Below are positions 19,575 to 30,769 of a stretch of 64,000 bases of DNA, piece after piece. A model generated the notes under the pieces. The model worked only from the letters and a program-made list of their open reading frames with translations. It was not told the origin of the DNA and ran no database searches. A program made the position numbers and the translations under genes. Positions within the stretch are counted from its first letter, which is position 1. Every line of letters begins with the position of its first letter. Location of the stretch: contig NW_025408685.1 of assembly GCF_020360975.1 (NCBI RefSeq), forward strand, positions 248,001-312,000, in the 5' to 3' direction. Source of the stretch: Hirsutella rhossiliensis. Taxonomy: Eukaryota > Ascomycota > Sordariomycetes > Hypocreales > Ophiocordycipitaceae.

Positions 19575-22214
19575 GACGTTGAATTGCCCCGACGCACGTT
19601 TGTGTCCCTTTTTCGCCTTGCCTGTCCTTTCGGATGGCCTTGAACAACTTATCCAAAGAGCTGGGTCCACGTTCTTCGTCCATTTGCCTCGCCACGATAT
19701 CTTCAGTTCAGCCGTCCGACTGGGCCCGCCTCCGAACCTCATCGACGATGATCTTGCGCGTGGAAAAGTAATTCTTCTCTGCAGATGGCCGCCATCGAGC
19801 ACCCCAGTCTCGCTCAAGAGAATCCACAGAAGGCATTTCGCCCCAGCCCTGCCGCCAGAGACGCAGCAGCTCCTGTACAGATTTGACAGAACGGGGGAGC
19901 TTGAAGCTCGGAGGTTCGCGCGGCCCAGGCGGCTCGCCATGCGCTCTTCCCTGGGCTTGCCCCTGGCCCGCTTGCACCATTCCCTGCTGCTGCTCTAGAG
20001 AGAGCGGAGCGTATGTCGGACCGCCCGCTTGCGAAGGGCCTATCTCGGACCTGAGGACCGTCTCTCGTGGAGCGCGGCGCCTCTGTTGATGAGCTCCCGC
20101 GATCTCCGCATGTTGACCTGCAGCACCTTGGCCGGGGCTGAAGGTGACGGTGTAGGTCGCCTGCGCAAACTCATCCAACTTTGTGCATAGTTCGTAAGAA
20201 GCCCCCAAAAGGTCTAGATGTCTTCGCTCAGCTAACTGCTCGGCTGCGACCTGTTGAGTCAGTACTGTGCGCAGCTTCTCCGCAACCACCGGCATCGCTT
20301 TTGAATGACCGTGGTATGGCTGTCTTCGTGGTCCCGTGTGCATGTGTCTTGAACTTTGCTGGCGAACGCTTCAAACTCGGGGCAAGAGAAGACCGGATCC
20401 TGAAAGATAGGATGGTCGGGGTAGGACTCGCGAAGGAAGACAGCGTCCTGCAGGAGCACCTCTCGAAGCCACTCCAGGAGTTCCAAGAAGGCGCCGGCGG
20501 CCATGTTCTGCTCCACCCCCAGATCTGAGACAGGGCTACTGTGGGCCTCTTTCCATTTGTCGAGTTGAGGCCAGACCTGCACGAGTAGCACCACAGGCGG
20601 CCTTACGGTGGCCCGGGGCACGAAATAAGACCCCGACCATTCAGGGTCAAAGTCGGCCACGGCCCTCATGAATTCGAAAGGCAGGAAGTCAGATAGCAGC
20701 CGGTCATTTGGTCTCCGTTATTCCAACGACCGGCTCGGCGGATCTGTATAGTTCAGGTCAGCCCAGGCCAGGGGTTGGCGGCTTGCCTAGGGCAGATGAC
20801 ATGCCTGGCCTTCATCCACTCCGGCCATGTCGGCGTTTTGCGTCGCGGCCACTCTAGGCGCATGACTGACCTTGGAGACCTTGATGCCGGCCTTCTTGTA
20901 GAACCTGGACGTCCATTCTCGGGCAGTCTGGCCCGACAACGGAGCTGTATATTCGGTGAGTGAAAGGGTCGATGCACCCTCTGAGTTATGGGATTCCGGT
21001 GAATGCCATCACGCTTACCTTGAGGCTCTTTCGCCGATCGGCGGAGCACCTTCGTTTCATACCAGTCTTCGCTTCTTTGGAAGACGGGAAACCTTTCCGC
21101 CTTTTCTACCTGCCAGCGCCAGAAAAGCCAGAATGCGAGGGCGCCGATGAGACAAGACCGCGGATCTCGATGCCGCAGAGCAGATCCATACTCCATGCGG
21201 CCGTGCTGGTTGGTCTTCCCACAGTTCATCACGACAACCAGCGCCTTCGTGGTATACCCCTGGGCCTTGAAGCCCTCGTTGGGTAAGTCCAGGGAAAGCA
21301 GTCTGCCAACTCCATCGGCAGGCGGTTGCCGGACCGCAGCAGCATATGGTTCCCGAGCAGAAAGTCCACCTGCGTCCTCAGGGCGCAGGCGATCTCTTTC
21401 CTCTCGGACCATGCCACGTTGGTGTGGTCGGGTATCTGCGCCGGCGCATACACATCTCTGAGAGTCCCAACTCCCTGTCCATGTATTCCTTCCTCTTCCG
21501 GCTCCAAGTCGTTGCAAGAATGCTGCGTTTGAGCGCCTTCAGTGCCACTCCTGTGGCCGGGCCGCAGGATTGACTCCCGGCTCTTCTGCTCGTCGTAAAG
21601 CTTCTGTATGGCCGAGACGTAGCCCCGTACAGTATTATACTGTAGTTTGAGCGTGGACTCATACAACTCCAAGTCGGAGTCTGACTCGTATTCGCTACCT
21701 CCGCCGCCTACAACGATGGTATCTGCTGGGGGAAGCTGGGTGTTAGAATGATGGGCTGGCTCAGTCCGACGACCACATCCCGTGATCAACATCTGTTACC
21801 TGATGGTGCTCTGCGTCTTTTCACGGCCCTCTTGGCTTCCTGAGCCTCGAGGTGTCGTCTTCTTTCATCGGCGACCCTCTTTCCTTTTTTTGGAGGACGT
21901 GATGCCACTACCTCCTTCATGAAGAGCAAGAGCTTTCCTTCATCGACCAGGTCTCCCGGTAGCTGTTGGCCCTGTGGTACCGAGGCCGGCCAAACGTCCG
22001 GGATCGCAGGCCAGTTGGCTTGACACCACTCCTGTGAGGCGGTCAATGCATGGATCTACATGAAGATTGCAGGGCGCGCATGCGGGCTTGCCTTCCATTC
22101 TTCCTGCTTGGGACGATAATTTCGCTTCGTATTCTTCGGCTGGGTGTTCTCCAGATCTAACAGGTAGTGCTCAATGGCCGCCCTGACCCGGGAATCCTCT
22201 ATCGCGTTTGACAT
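19575..22214 (-). pseudogene. Crypton tyrosine recombinase with GCR1_C domain (frameshifted)
   Basis: The ATG at 22214 starts MSNAIEDSRVRAAIEHYLL. Intron 1 (22091-22032, 60 nt) has GC-AG borders and joins EEWK to EWCQANW in phase. Intron 2 (21799-21723, 77 nt) is GT-AG and joins in phase at a split Asp codon. The core-binding part has NTVRGYVSAIQKLY. The catalytic part has the first Arg block LLRSGNRLPMEL, then KTNQHGRMEYGSALRHR and the HxxR box SHAPRVAATQNADMAGV near 20830. The C-terminal domain includes PQLDKWKEAH and GAFLELLEWLREVLLQD. GCR1_C (VQELLRLWRQGWGEMPSVDS) lies at about 19880-19710. Frame changes near 21570, 21455, 21300 and 20960-20700 disable it as read. Confidence 0.88.
22032..22091 (-). 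other. GC-AG intron in the Crypton gene
   Basis: The donor reads GCAAGC and the acceptor CACAG. Removal keeps phase 0 and restores the family motif EEWKEWCQ. The intron carries an in-frame stop. Confidence 0.65.
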
Positions 22215-22236
22215 GGTGCAGGCGGTCGCCGTCGCG

Positions 22237-22290
22237 ACGGTGGCAATGGAGGAGGGGGGGGAGGAGGTGGGAGGAGGGAGATGGAGCGCA
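22237..22290 (+). repeat. Purine-rich G/A tract upstream of the Crypton gene
   Basis: Runs of GGAGG and a G8 run, just 5' of the Crypton ATG on the opposite strand; presumably leader or promoter sequence. Confidence 0.5.
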
Positions 22291-22484
22291 ACGCGCGTGA
22301 GCGAGACCGAAATCGAAGGTCTCGCGCCGCGCCCCGCGGGCGTGGACCTTCGATTTTGCCGTCCGATGGCGGTAATCCGACTAAGAAAACGCCAGCCCCG
22401 CAGGGCCGAACCTTCGAAAACGACATGGTTTTGCATGGGGCGGGGCGGTAATCCGATTACCGGATGACCGGTCAGCCGGCCCCG

Positions 22485-22496
22485 GGACCTGTGACA
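22485..22496 (-). repeat. Inverted end motif, right
   Basis: Reads TGTCACAGGTCC on the minus strand; exact inverted partner of 19144-19155. Confidence 0.65.
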
Positions 22497-23491
22497 CCCA
22501 CGAGTCTTACGCGTTTAATGGTGCGGCAAACGTCGGTACAATAGGTACATCTATTTGCTAATAAAATTGCCTAGGCCCGAAGTCTCTCGTGTCGCAACTG
22601 CCTAATCCGGTCACAAGGCCGTGCGACAATCGCCGAGAGGCCGTGCGGTTAGGGTTGCCCCTGGTGACAACAGGACGCGCGCTACGGTACCAACCAGTGT
22701 CGAGAAGAAGGTCCGAACGTAGTGAGGCCTCTAGGTCTCTCTAGGTAATACAGCTCGAAACCAGGTAAGGAGGGAGGTTTGTGGTCCACTGAGGGGTCCG
22801 GAGGATCTCCTATTCGATCGGGATCCTCCAAGGAGCCCGGTATATCTTTACTGGCTCGGGGACCTCAAGAGATTGAACTATCGACCTAATAGCTTGGAAA
22901 GCTATTGATCGGGGAGATCGAGCTGAATGTGCTGACGTAGATGGCTTACGCGGCCTTCAGTGAGAGGCAAGAAGTGCCCTCTTCCTGATAGAATGTACAT
23001 TATACCTGAACACGGGATATGAACACAGGGAAGGCACGGAGGGATATAAAAGGATGCATTTCACATACCATCTGATCGTATGATACTCGACCTTCGAAAA
23101 GTCCCTTTATCCACTTTTATGCCCACTTTTGCTCTCTCCTTCGCGAGAACCAGCAAAAAGTGAGGCCACGAGGCGATTGGTAATGTGGTCTAGGTATAAC
23201 TATGCTCTATGAGTGGTACACCCACTTCCATAGGAACTGGATCCGTTCTGGATATCCTGGAGGCTCTCTACGCGCACGGCTGGACTGGACTGGACTGAGG
23301 CTCGGATCCAGCTCCAATCCAATCCAATCACATCACTGGCGGCGTCTTTGGAGAACATGACGACACGACGCTTCTTTGCACTACAACATATTCCACAGTT
23401 TCTAACAATATGGTATATCGCAAGTAGCCATTGGGTCATTACACAGTTCCGAGGTGCAATCCAATAGCAGCCAGGTTAAAGCGTCCCCCCT
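22497..23491. other. Intergenic region, no supported gene
   Basis: About 1 kb with only short frames. Two small pentanucleotide repeats sit near 23281-23330 (GGACT three times and AATCC three times). The 3' side of the dehydrogenase gene lies at the right end. Confidence 0.55.
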
Positions 23492-24636
23492 TCACGGTTC
23501 CTGAGCGCCCCCGTCTCTAGCTTTCACTCTGTCCGTCTCGAACGATAGGCCTGCCAGTTGTCGAAGGGCCCCATACAAGGACGAGGAGTCAAGCGGCCGG
23601 CCTACTGCATCGGAGTAACGCTTCGCCTCTTCGAGGTGGCTGAGAGCCAGCTGGCCGATCTCGAGCCTTGAACCCGCCTTGACCGCGCATTCGACACCTA
23701 TCCTGACGTCCTTGACTGCGAGACTAACATCCGACCACGGTCGCTCTCCCAAAGCCGGCATGTAAACACCAGTGGTCAGCCGTCGCGACATGGCATGTGC
23801 CTGGTCACCGTACTCCTGCTGTAGCAAGCCTTCCAACGCCATACTACCCAAGCCTGTCTTCTCGGCAAACACGTGGGCCTCGGCAATGAGTTCCATCATA
23901 CCCGCCGTTAAGAAGTTACTGCCACATCATAATATGAACCATTAGTATCACTCACACTCACAGAGCCGAGCAGTTCTTCGCCACGTACCTTGCCGCTTTC
24001 ATCAGGCTGGACAGGTACACCTCCTTGCCCAGATAGATGAGATCTCTCCCCATCACGCCGACAACGAACGGCTTGATAACTCGGACTGCATCAGCGGACC
24101 CGGCAGCAATCCAGAGTAGCCGGCCTTGCGCTGCGACAGGGCTGGCTCCAGAGACTGGAGCGGCAACAAACTCGACGCCTGCTCCCGCCAGTCGTGATGC
24201 GGCCCTGGTCGACGAGGCGGGATGAACGGTGGACGCGTCCACGATGATCTTCCCGCGGAGATCCGAGGTTGTATCCCCAGAGAGTATGATGGCATCCACT
24301 GTATCTTCCAGGGCAGCATCACCGCTTAAAGACAAGAATACGACATCAGTATCCGCAACAAGGTCCCTGGCTGTATTGCAAAACACGCCGCCGATTTCCT
24401 GCAGTGGGATGCCGCGGGACACCGTGCGGTTGTAGTACCGGATATTCGGCGCGCCTGTCTTGCTCATGTGCTTTTGCAGGTTGAGAGCCATGGCCTGGCC
24501 CATTGAGCCGAGTCCTACGGATGTCAACAACTATTGATCTTGATCGATGCGTGTTCAGGAGGATAAATTGCATACCAATCCATCCGACCCTCGGCTGGAC
24601 CCCTTTTGTAACCTCATGTGCAGAAGACGTCTCCAT
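23492..24636 (-). CDS. 3-hydroxyisobutyrate dehydrogenase / 6-phosphogluconate dehydrogenase-like oxidoreductase, three exons
   Basis: Exons 24636-24576, 24514-23989 and 23918-23492 give 337 residues after removing introns of 61 nt (GTATGC to TAG) and 70 nt (GTACGT to CAG); both junctions keep frame. The protein is a beta-hydroxyacid dehydrogenase that would oxidise a short 3-hydroxy acid with NAD(P). It has the Rossmann motif GLGSMG at residues 21-26, a DASTVHP strand near 113-119, the substrate loop APVSGASP near 139-146, and the family KxxxN pair with catalytic Lys near 193 and Asn near 197, rebuilt across intron 2. The C-terminal helical NAD_binding_11-type domain follows (ELIAEAHVFAEKTGLGS). 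The frame is intact and the length normal, so this is a working host gene; the exact substrate is not readable from sequence. Confidence 0.88.
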
Positions 24637-24829
24637 TGTGTATCGCTGTAGTATTGAAATTTTGTTGTTTGGCGTGGGAAAAGTTGAAACAAAGCTGAAG
24701 TTTGTGGTCGGTCGGAGGATATAAGCGATGAAGATCAATAACTACACGTCAATTGTGTAATGCAACTACTCGTGCCCGCCCCCACTTTAAGGGGATTCGC
24801 TTTGGCTCACCCACTTTAATCCCCTTAAA

Positions 24830-24904
24830 ACCCTCGTGGCGTATTGGCCATACGCTTTGGAGGCCGCCCTCGTGGCGGAGTCGGTTCGAATCCGACCGGG
24901 GGCA
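24830..24904 (+). other. tRNA-like sequence with Pol III A and B boxes (tRNA relic or SINE head)
   Basis: A near-perfect B box, GGTTCGAATCC (24883-24893), sits in a 5-bp T stem (GTCGG/CCGAC). An A-box-like TGGCGTATTGG starts at 24837 in a GCG/CGC D arm. The ends ACCCTCG and CGGGGGC pair with one mismatch and one G-U. The region expected to form the anticodon arm (24857-24873) does not fold properly, so a functional tRNA is doubtful. The unit CCCACTTTAA is repeated at 24781 and 24810 just upstream. Confidence 0.5.
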
Positions 24905-25342
24905 CGACCTTTGGGGGGAGGTCGAGACCGGCAGACTAGCCCATCCTGCCTTATCAAATGGGGAACACAGCCTCTAGGGACCTGGGTCATCCCTAGCGGG
25001 GGCGCTCCCGTCATTTTACCGCCGCCTCGAAGCACCCGTGTGGGCGACATCACACGCATGCGGACGACCTCGCCCGATGGTCGAAAAATCCTCGGGCCGC
25101 CTGCGCAGTGCGTTAGCCACGCAACCAACACCTCAACAACGCCGCAAACTCTCAACGTCACCGAGTCCAACCCCTACGATATCCACCAGCCACGATAGGC
25201 GACAAGATGCTCAACGTTGAAAGACATATGCGCAGACAGGATGGAAGAATACGGGTTTTCATCCCGGGCTTCGGCTATAGGGTTTTTCCTGTATTGGTAA
25301 CGAATAGAGGCTCTAGGGCTACGGCCGGCTAGTGTAATTATT
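24905..25342. other. Spacer after the tRNA-like unit, no gene
   Basis: About 440 bp. A plus-strand frame reads through the tRNA-like unit into this stretch but shows no family motif. It could be the body of a SINE whose head is the tRNA-like sequence; I see no second copy in the window. Confidence 0.4.
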
Positions 25343-25358
25343 AAAATACTTCGAACAC

Positions 25359-25460
25359 CCGTTAAGTTGCCAATGCAAGGGGCTTAACGGCTGAATATCC
25401 AGCCCGAAGGGTGAACATCGTATACCTGCAATTCAACTTTCCTAGGGGGGGACCCCCTAG
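25359..25460 (-). repeat. Helitron family 1 3' subterminal hairpins
   Basis: CCGTTAAG (25359-25366) pairs with CTTAACGG (25383-25390), with an inner TTGC/GCAA pair, some 15 bp from the end. A second palindrome, CCTAGGGGG with CCCCCTAG, fills 25441-25460. Both are kept in copy B (58864-58895 and 58946-58965). Confidence 0.7.
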
Positions 25461-25684
25461 AACCCCCCTTTCGCCTGCAGCGGCCATCCAGCCGTTTAAA
25501 CCGCTCCTTGACTGGCCCAATCTAACTATATACCCTATATCGAACCTCCCCCTTCCCTGTAGCTTATAGGAAGACGTCGTTTAGTCAAGGTAGAGTGGTG
25601 GATACGGTGCATCGCTCAGCTGTTGACCCTGACGCCGTTGTTGGTCAGCGAGGCGCATCTTCATCCCTGCCTTAGCCTTTGTAG

Positions 25685-28600
25685 TTAGCCGTAAACGCAG
25701 CACGGGGAGACAGGCTTATAAACCTTCCGTCGGCGTGTGGTTATAGAGGCTCTGACGATCGAAAGGCGCCTCAAGGAGTAAGCCTTGCAGCGACGTAACC
25801 CGTGACACAGCAACATAGCTAATACCGGCCTGGAAGTCGCGTGTGCGAGATCAGTAACTATTTGATCCTTAGTTAGGCTCTGGCATTTGTGAACAGTGAT
25901 AGCAAACGCCACCATCAGGAAACTGCGTGCGAGCGCAGGTCTCGTTGCCCACTAGGAAATCACGCCTGACTGGGAGGATGGGTGAGATTTTCCTGCCCTC
26001 GTTAGTTGTTAGATATGGCGGTCCGTCGTAGCTATCAAAGTCCACCATAATAACGGCCGGGGGATCTTCCAATGGCTCGGCGCCTGCGTTCCAGGCGATA
26101 TCGTATACAGTACCCTGAGCACCGTTAACTAGGCCAGCTGGCTGCCATAGGTTAGTAGTGAGCATTACCCTGGCGCCCTTAGCAACAGGGAACTTGTTAG
26201 ATAGATTGCCAGCATTGTCGCTTGGTGCCTGCCCCGCGCCCTTGCCCTGATTCTTTGCCTCCACCTGTACTGCCGGGGCGTTGAGATGCACCATATGCTC
26301 GTAGTTGTATTCGTTGACCCGGGCCCTTGTAGAATACACCCGCAAAGCGGCCCTGAAGCTGTCAACCTCGCTCTGCGTTAGCCTGGCCTGTACCCGACTG
26401 CTAAGGAGGTTCCAGGACGGTATGGATAACTTGACTTCACGCAGTTCCTGCAACGCCTGACGGAACTGAGCCTGGTCATCACCAGCCTGGCGCTGTACCG
26501 TGGTCAGGAAGACGGTGCGGTCAAATAACCGGTAGGCCACATGCCCTCTCCTTTCCAACGAAGACAGGCTGGTGCTAGTCGAATACAGGGGCTTTTGCCG
26601 GACTGGTGGTAACTGGAAGAAATCGCCCACAAGCAAGACGCTCACACCACCGAAGAACTCGAGGCTACGCTGTGGAAAGGCCTGTCGCAGACGGGAATCG
26701 ATCCGCGCGAGCTGCTCAATCCCCAGCATGCTCTTTTCATCGATAACGAGGTATTTGACGTGCCGTAGGCGGGACTGAAGGGCGGCTGCGTCGGCTGGGG
26801 GAAGGTCGGTAAAAGCACCACCTACTGGGAGGCGTAGCAATGAATGAATGGTGCTGCCCGTATCTGGTTACTCGCAACGCCTGTTGGCGCTACGCGGCAA
26901 ATAGGGCTAGGATTCGGTAGAGCGGCCGCCTGAAGATGGGAGGAAAGCACCTTGATAAGGAACGACTTGCCGGTGCCACCACCACCATCAACGTGGAGAA
27001 GGATTTGAGTAGGATTTTTCGCCTGGAAGTGACCCATGAATGTGTCGTACACGAGCCGTTGTTGCGGATTCAGCGTATTACGCCAGTGAGGCCAAGGACC
27101 TCCACATCGTTGGCCATGGGGTGGCTAGCGATAAGGTCTTTCAGTAGCCGTCTCGAAGTTCCGGATATGTACCCACATGCCGTGTCCAGTCGTAATTGAC
27201 ATCGATATCACGGCGGCCAAGAAGGTCAAGATCTTCCTGGGTAAGGGGGTTCCCAGGTAAAAGGGCGGCGAGGCGAATCCAGTCTTCGTCATCAAATTCT
27301 TCCTCCACAGGCAGAGCCTCATATTGATCATCTTGGGGATGTAATCGAGCCTCTTTTGGCCGACCGTAATGGTCATCACCATGACTGTGGTGCTGCCAAC
27401 AATAGGAGAAGGCCTCAGCGTGAGAACAAAAAAGCTGGCCGTAAAATGTGAGGAGATCATCACCCCGCCGATGTGGGTGGTTTAATGTTAGCTTTACACG
27501 GCAGTAATCTGGCCACTGTTGACCTTCTGGATCAGCCTGATAGCGAGGAAAGTAAACCAACACACGAGGTCTGCCGTTAACGTTGACTGGCTGCCATTGC
27601 TTCCACTTGGAAGGGTCCCTAGGACGGATATTCCAGCACTTGAGGAAGGAGACGTAGCTTAGGTCCGCTAGGGCTTCCGGGCGTTGAGTGTACTTTTCGT
27701 AAACATTGGGGCCTCGTCCACCTCATCGCCGTCAATACGGAGGAGCGGGAATGCCTGTCAGGATTACGGCAAACGTACAGGCAGGTTCGTGAGCCTTCCT
27801 GTAACGGCAGGCCGAGGAGCAAGTGGCTGACCTCCTGCTTCGAGTAATCCCGCTCAGCAACCAGCTGATTGAGGAGCTTTGACGTGAAAGAAATAAGGGG
27901 GTTGTGGTCCTTGACCCGGGGCATCAGGGCCTTCCCGATCTGGGCAAAAGACTCGCTCTTCTTTTCCGACTTGGAGCAGTATTTGGCCGCGTAATCGATT
28001 ACCTGCTGGAGGCTCGTGCAGGGCGAAACATCTGTATTGGCTAGCCACGCAACGGTAAGCAAGCGGTTGTAGTGGTTAATCTGGCCATCGTTCCTCTCGC
28101 CCTGAAGTTCCAGTGCTTAGAATGAGGAACCTTGTCAAGGGAGGCTAGCAGGCGCTGTCCGTGAGAAATCCAAGCGGCACTCCACCTGCTTGGTATGCTT
28201 ATTGAGCTGCATACAGTAGTTGTTGCAGCGGTGGCGTTGCACGCGGTTGACCACCATTGATAGGAACTGAACCGTAAGGGCTGCTCCAATAGATTGCCGA
28301 TCAGGATTCCCTTCCCCAGGCGCCTGTATTCGCTGAGGCTCTGGGTTGACAGCAGATACGTGATATCCCCAGATGCGGGTGAATTGCTCCCGGGACTGAT
28401 CGTTGTCAGGATCTAAGTCTGGGTGGCCACTTAGCCAATATAGGCCGTGGTGGTGACTGGACCCCCTGCCCTGCCACTCGTAACGGCCCCAAAAGTCCGT
28501 TAGGTTGAACTTCTGCTTCAGGACAATAGTCCTAAACAGCGTATAACGCTTATGGAAGTGGTAAGCGGCGATGTGGGCGTTGTCTCGCAGTAGTTGCCGG

Positions 28601-30187
28601 GACAGGACCATGCGCGCCGCCTCAGGAGCTGCTTTCCACTCTTGGAGTCGAGGAGGGTAGGGAACGCGAGCGTTAGCAGCGGCTGGGAACGGTTGAATTC
28701 GTCGATAGGGGTCCTGCGAATGGAAGGCAGCGGCATCCGGTGGAGAGTTTGCGCGCTACGCGGCATATACTCCAGATCAGTCATGCGCTCAGGGTTAGGG
28801 GTACCATCAAGAAATCGGGACTGCAGAGCGTTCAATTCGGTATCGGAAACTTGCAAATTCGGGATCGCTGATGCGTCGGCGTCGCTAGGATCCTCTTCCA
28901 CAGCCTCCTCAACGGGGCCTTGGGGGACCTCGCCGTCAGGTATGTCAGCCACTTGGCTGGCAATGGAAGCAACTATGTTGCCATCAAGAGGAAGCCGGTG
29001 CAGGCGATCCTGACTCACGGCGATATCGCGATAGCCCGGGTGGTGGCGTTGTAGGTAATGCAGCCAGGCCAACAGGCATGAGCGGCGTACCCGGAAATCG
29101 CGAGCAAACTGTTGCCGGAAGCGAGGGTCGCCCTCCATATTAGGAGGCCGCAGGAGGACGATATCTAGCTCTTCAGGTAGGACTGGGAGCTCTTCAAATA
29201 GCCTGCCAACATTGCGAAGGAAGTGGACAACGTGACCGCGATATTTATATTGAGCGCCACGTACCTGCAGGACCTTCACGTGTACGTGAACCCTAGCAAT
29301 GAGCATCTCCTCGACCATTGTTAGATCAGGTAGATTGCCGGGGACTTCCCGAAGTCAAGGTTGTTCGCAGCGCTAAAGAAGTAGGGCTCGTGAGGGGCTT
29401 TCTTCCTGTCTCGACCAATGCAGCGGCTGCAGATTTTCAAGCTATTTCGCTTCATATCGAACCAACGCTCCTGGCAACGAATACAACTATGCATCTTGTC
29501 GTCATTCAGCGCAGTATAGAACTCCCTCACAAGAGCTTGATCTTCCTCACTAAGGGCAGGCAAGTTAAGGTCACCTGTAAAAAGCGGATCAATACTCTGA
29601 TCAAACTGTCGCGCTTGAGGCTGTGTGCCTTGACGAGTATAACGGCCGCGGCGATGACACTGTGGCAATAATGAAGGAGTGGTAGGAAGCGATTCCTGTG
29701 GTACAGGGTGCCTTGCACAACAGGTGCCGTAGAAGCAGTGTCTTGAATCGGCGTGCCCAGAACTACTGTTGGCAGGACATGGGTAGGAGGGATAGGGAAG
29801 GTCCCCAACAGCACTTAGGGTAGATGGCCCCAGCGGAGGTATAGGCAGTCCCAGTGCAGGCGCCTGGCCACGGAATAAAGCAGGCATGACAGGAGGTTGT
29901 AGGCCGTTCACAGACGCAGGCGTTGGCGCAGTCCGCTTTGGAGGCGTCAGGTTAGCTAGCGAATCCGTCCTCTTCCTGGCTCTGCGTGGCGATAGCCTCA
30001 AGGCGATATTCCGCATTGCGGCAACGGCGGCTCGAGATTCGGTTACCCGTTCCTTTCGGCGTGCCTTACAGCTAGCACAGTCTCTTGTAAACTTCGTAGG
30101 GTCCTTGACGCTTCGAAATTCGACTTCGGGCAGGTATTGCTTGCAGGTATGGCAGTTCCGAACCGCCTGGGGTATATCGTCCTCCAT
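25685..30187 (-). pseudogene. Helitron family 1 Rep-helicase (degenerate)
   Basis: From ATG 30187 the frame begins with two CxxC pairs (CHTCK, CASCK), then a Pro-rich linker, CIRCQERWFD with CSRC, and a DUF6570-like block (MLIARVHVHVKVLQVRGAQY). The Rep nuclease part shows RGSSHHHGLYWL for the HUH metal site and VIDYAAKYCSK for the catalytic Tyr pair. The PIF1-type helicase has GGGGTGKSF (Walker A), VIDEKSMLG (Walker B), LLVGDFFQLPPV and ITVHKCQSLT. It is broken by several indels and lacks sequence between AFPTLLDSK and the Rep start, so it is not autonomous as read. Confidence 0.88.
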
Positions 30188-30750
30188 CTGGCTGTATATG
30201 TATCCACACCATAAACACCTAGACTGCTCGATTTCGCTCGGGCAGGGAGGCTTTGCGACGTCCTACGTGTAATACCGTGATAGATCTCGATGGGAGGCTG
30301 TCTTTCAGGTAATTAGATCAGGTCTGAATGATCAGGGAGGAAACTGCACTGCTTCCCGGAGACAGGGTAGCCAGGGAATCTTGAGAGGTAGGCCGGCAGC
30401 CGGAGGTCATGTGTGAGCCTAGATACCGTTAGCAAACTGATGGGTTTGACAGGTTCGACAGAAAGGAGCAGCCGCCATGTAGTTTAGTGTAAGGAGTATG
30501 GGGCACGGGGGCTATTCAGTCAAAATCGTGCATAGCAACGCAACAAATTGACCGCATGGAAGAAAGGAAGAACTGAAAACTCCTGAAGAGCTTGCCAAGC
30601 AAGCTAGTTTCCTAGTCAACGCTCAGGGGTAGTTTTTGCGGGCCTTCCTTTGGTGACGTTATCAGTCGACCAATCCGCGCACGAGTTGAGCACGGGCCAG
30701 GCCAATTAGCCAATCAGAGGAGGTTTTATGCCTTGCTTTCTGACTGAGTA
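30188..30750. other. Boundary zone between Helitron families, no gene
   Basis: Probably holds the family 1 5' end and, from about 30640, a solo 3' end of a family 2 element: CCAATCAGAGGAGG at 30710 resembles CCAATCAGAGGCGG at 41471 and CGAATCAGAGGGCGG near 51097. Confidence 0.5.
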
Positions 30751-30769
30751 AACGCCCTTCGGGCTGAAT
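30751..30769 (+). repeat. Family 2 Helitron 3' hairpin, solo copy
   Basis: AACGCCCTTCGGGCTGAAT is identical to 51465-51483 at the end of the second large copy. GCCC and GGGC form the stem. It marks the end of an upstream, otherwise lost, family 2 element or the abutment point of the next one. Confidence 0.65.

Larger units (their letters stand above)
19144..22496 (-). mobile_element. Crypton (tyrosine recombinase transposon) bounded by inverted TGTCACAGGTCC
   Basis: A 3.35-kb block whose only gene is a Crypton-type tyrosine recombinase with a GCR1_C DNA-binding tail. A perfect 12-bp inverted pair, TGTCACAGGTCC, occurs at 19144-19155 and 22485-22496. Inside each end lie repeated GATTACC or GGTAATC motifs (three near 19177-19205, more near 22448-22460 and 22371). 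Cryptons normally lack inverted termini, so these may be binding sites, element ends, or the ends of a host repeat into which the Crypton inserted. Confidence 0.7.
25343..30300 (-). mobile_element. Helitron, family 1, copy A
   Basis: A rolling-circle transposon on the minus strand. Its 3' side is fixed by comparison with the copy at 58848: shared sequence begins at AAAATACTTCG (25343) and flanking DNA differs. Inside lie a stem-loop (25359-25390), a CTAG-G/C palindrome (25441-25460) and a degenerate Rep-helicase gene to 30187. The 5' end is not resolved; 30300 is a guess just beyond the start codon. Confidence 0.82.

Noticed and set aside
22640..22655. GGTTAGGGTT as a possible telomere trace
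   Set aside because: A single TTAGGG unit; no array, so chance is sufficient.
24830..24904. A functional tRNA gene
   Set aside because: The anticodon arm cannot form a 5-bp stem with a 7-nt loop carrying T33; kept only as a tRNA-like unit.
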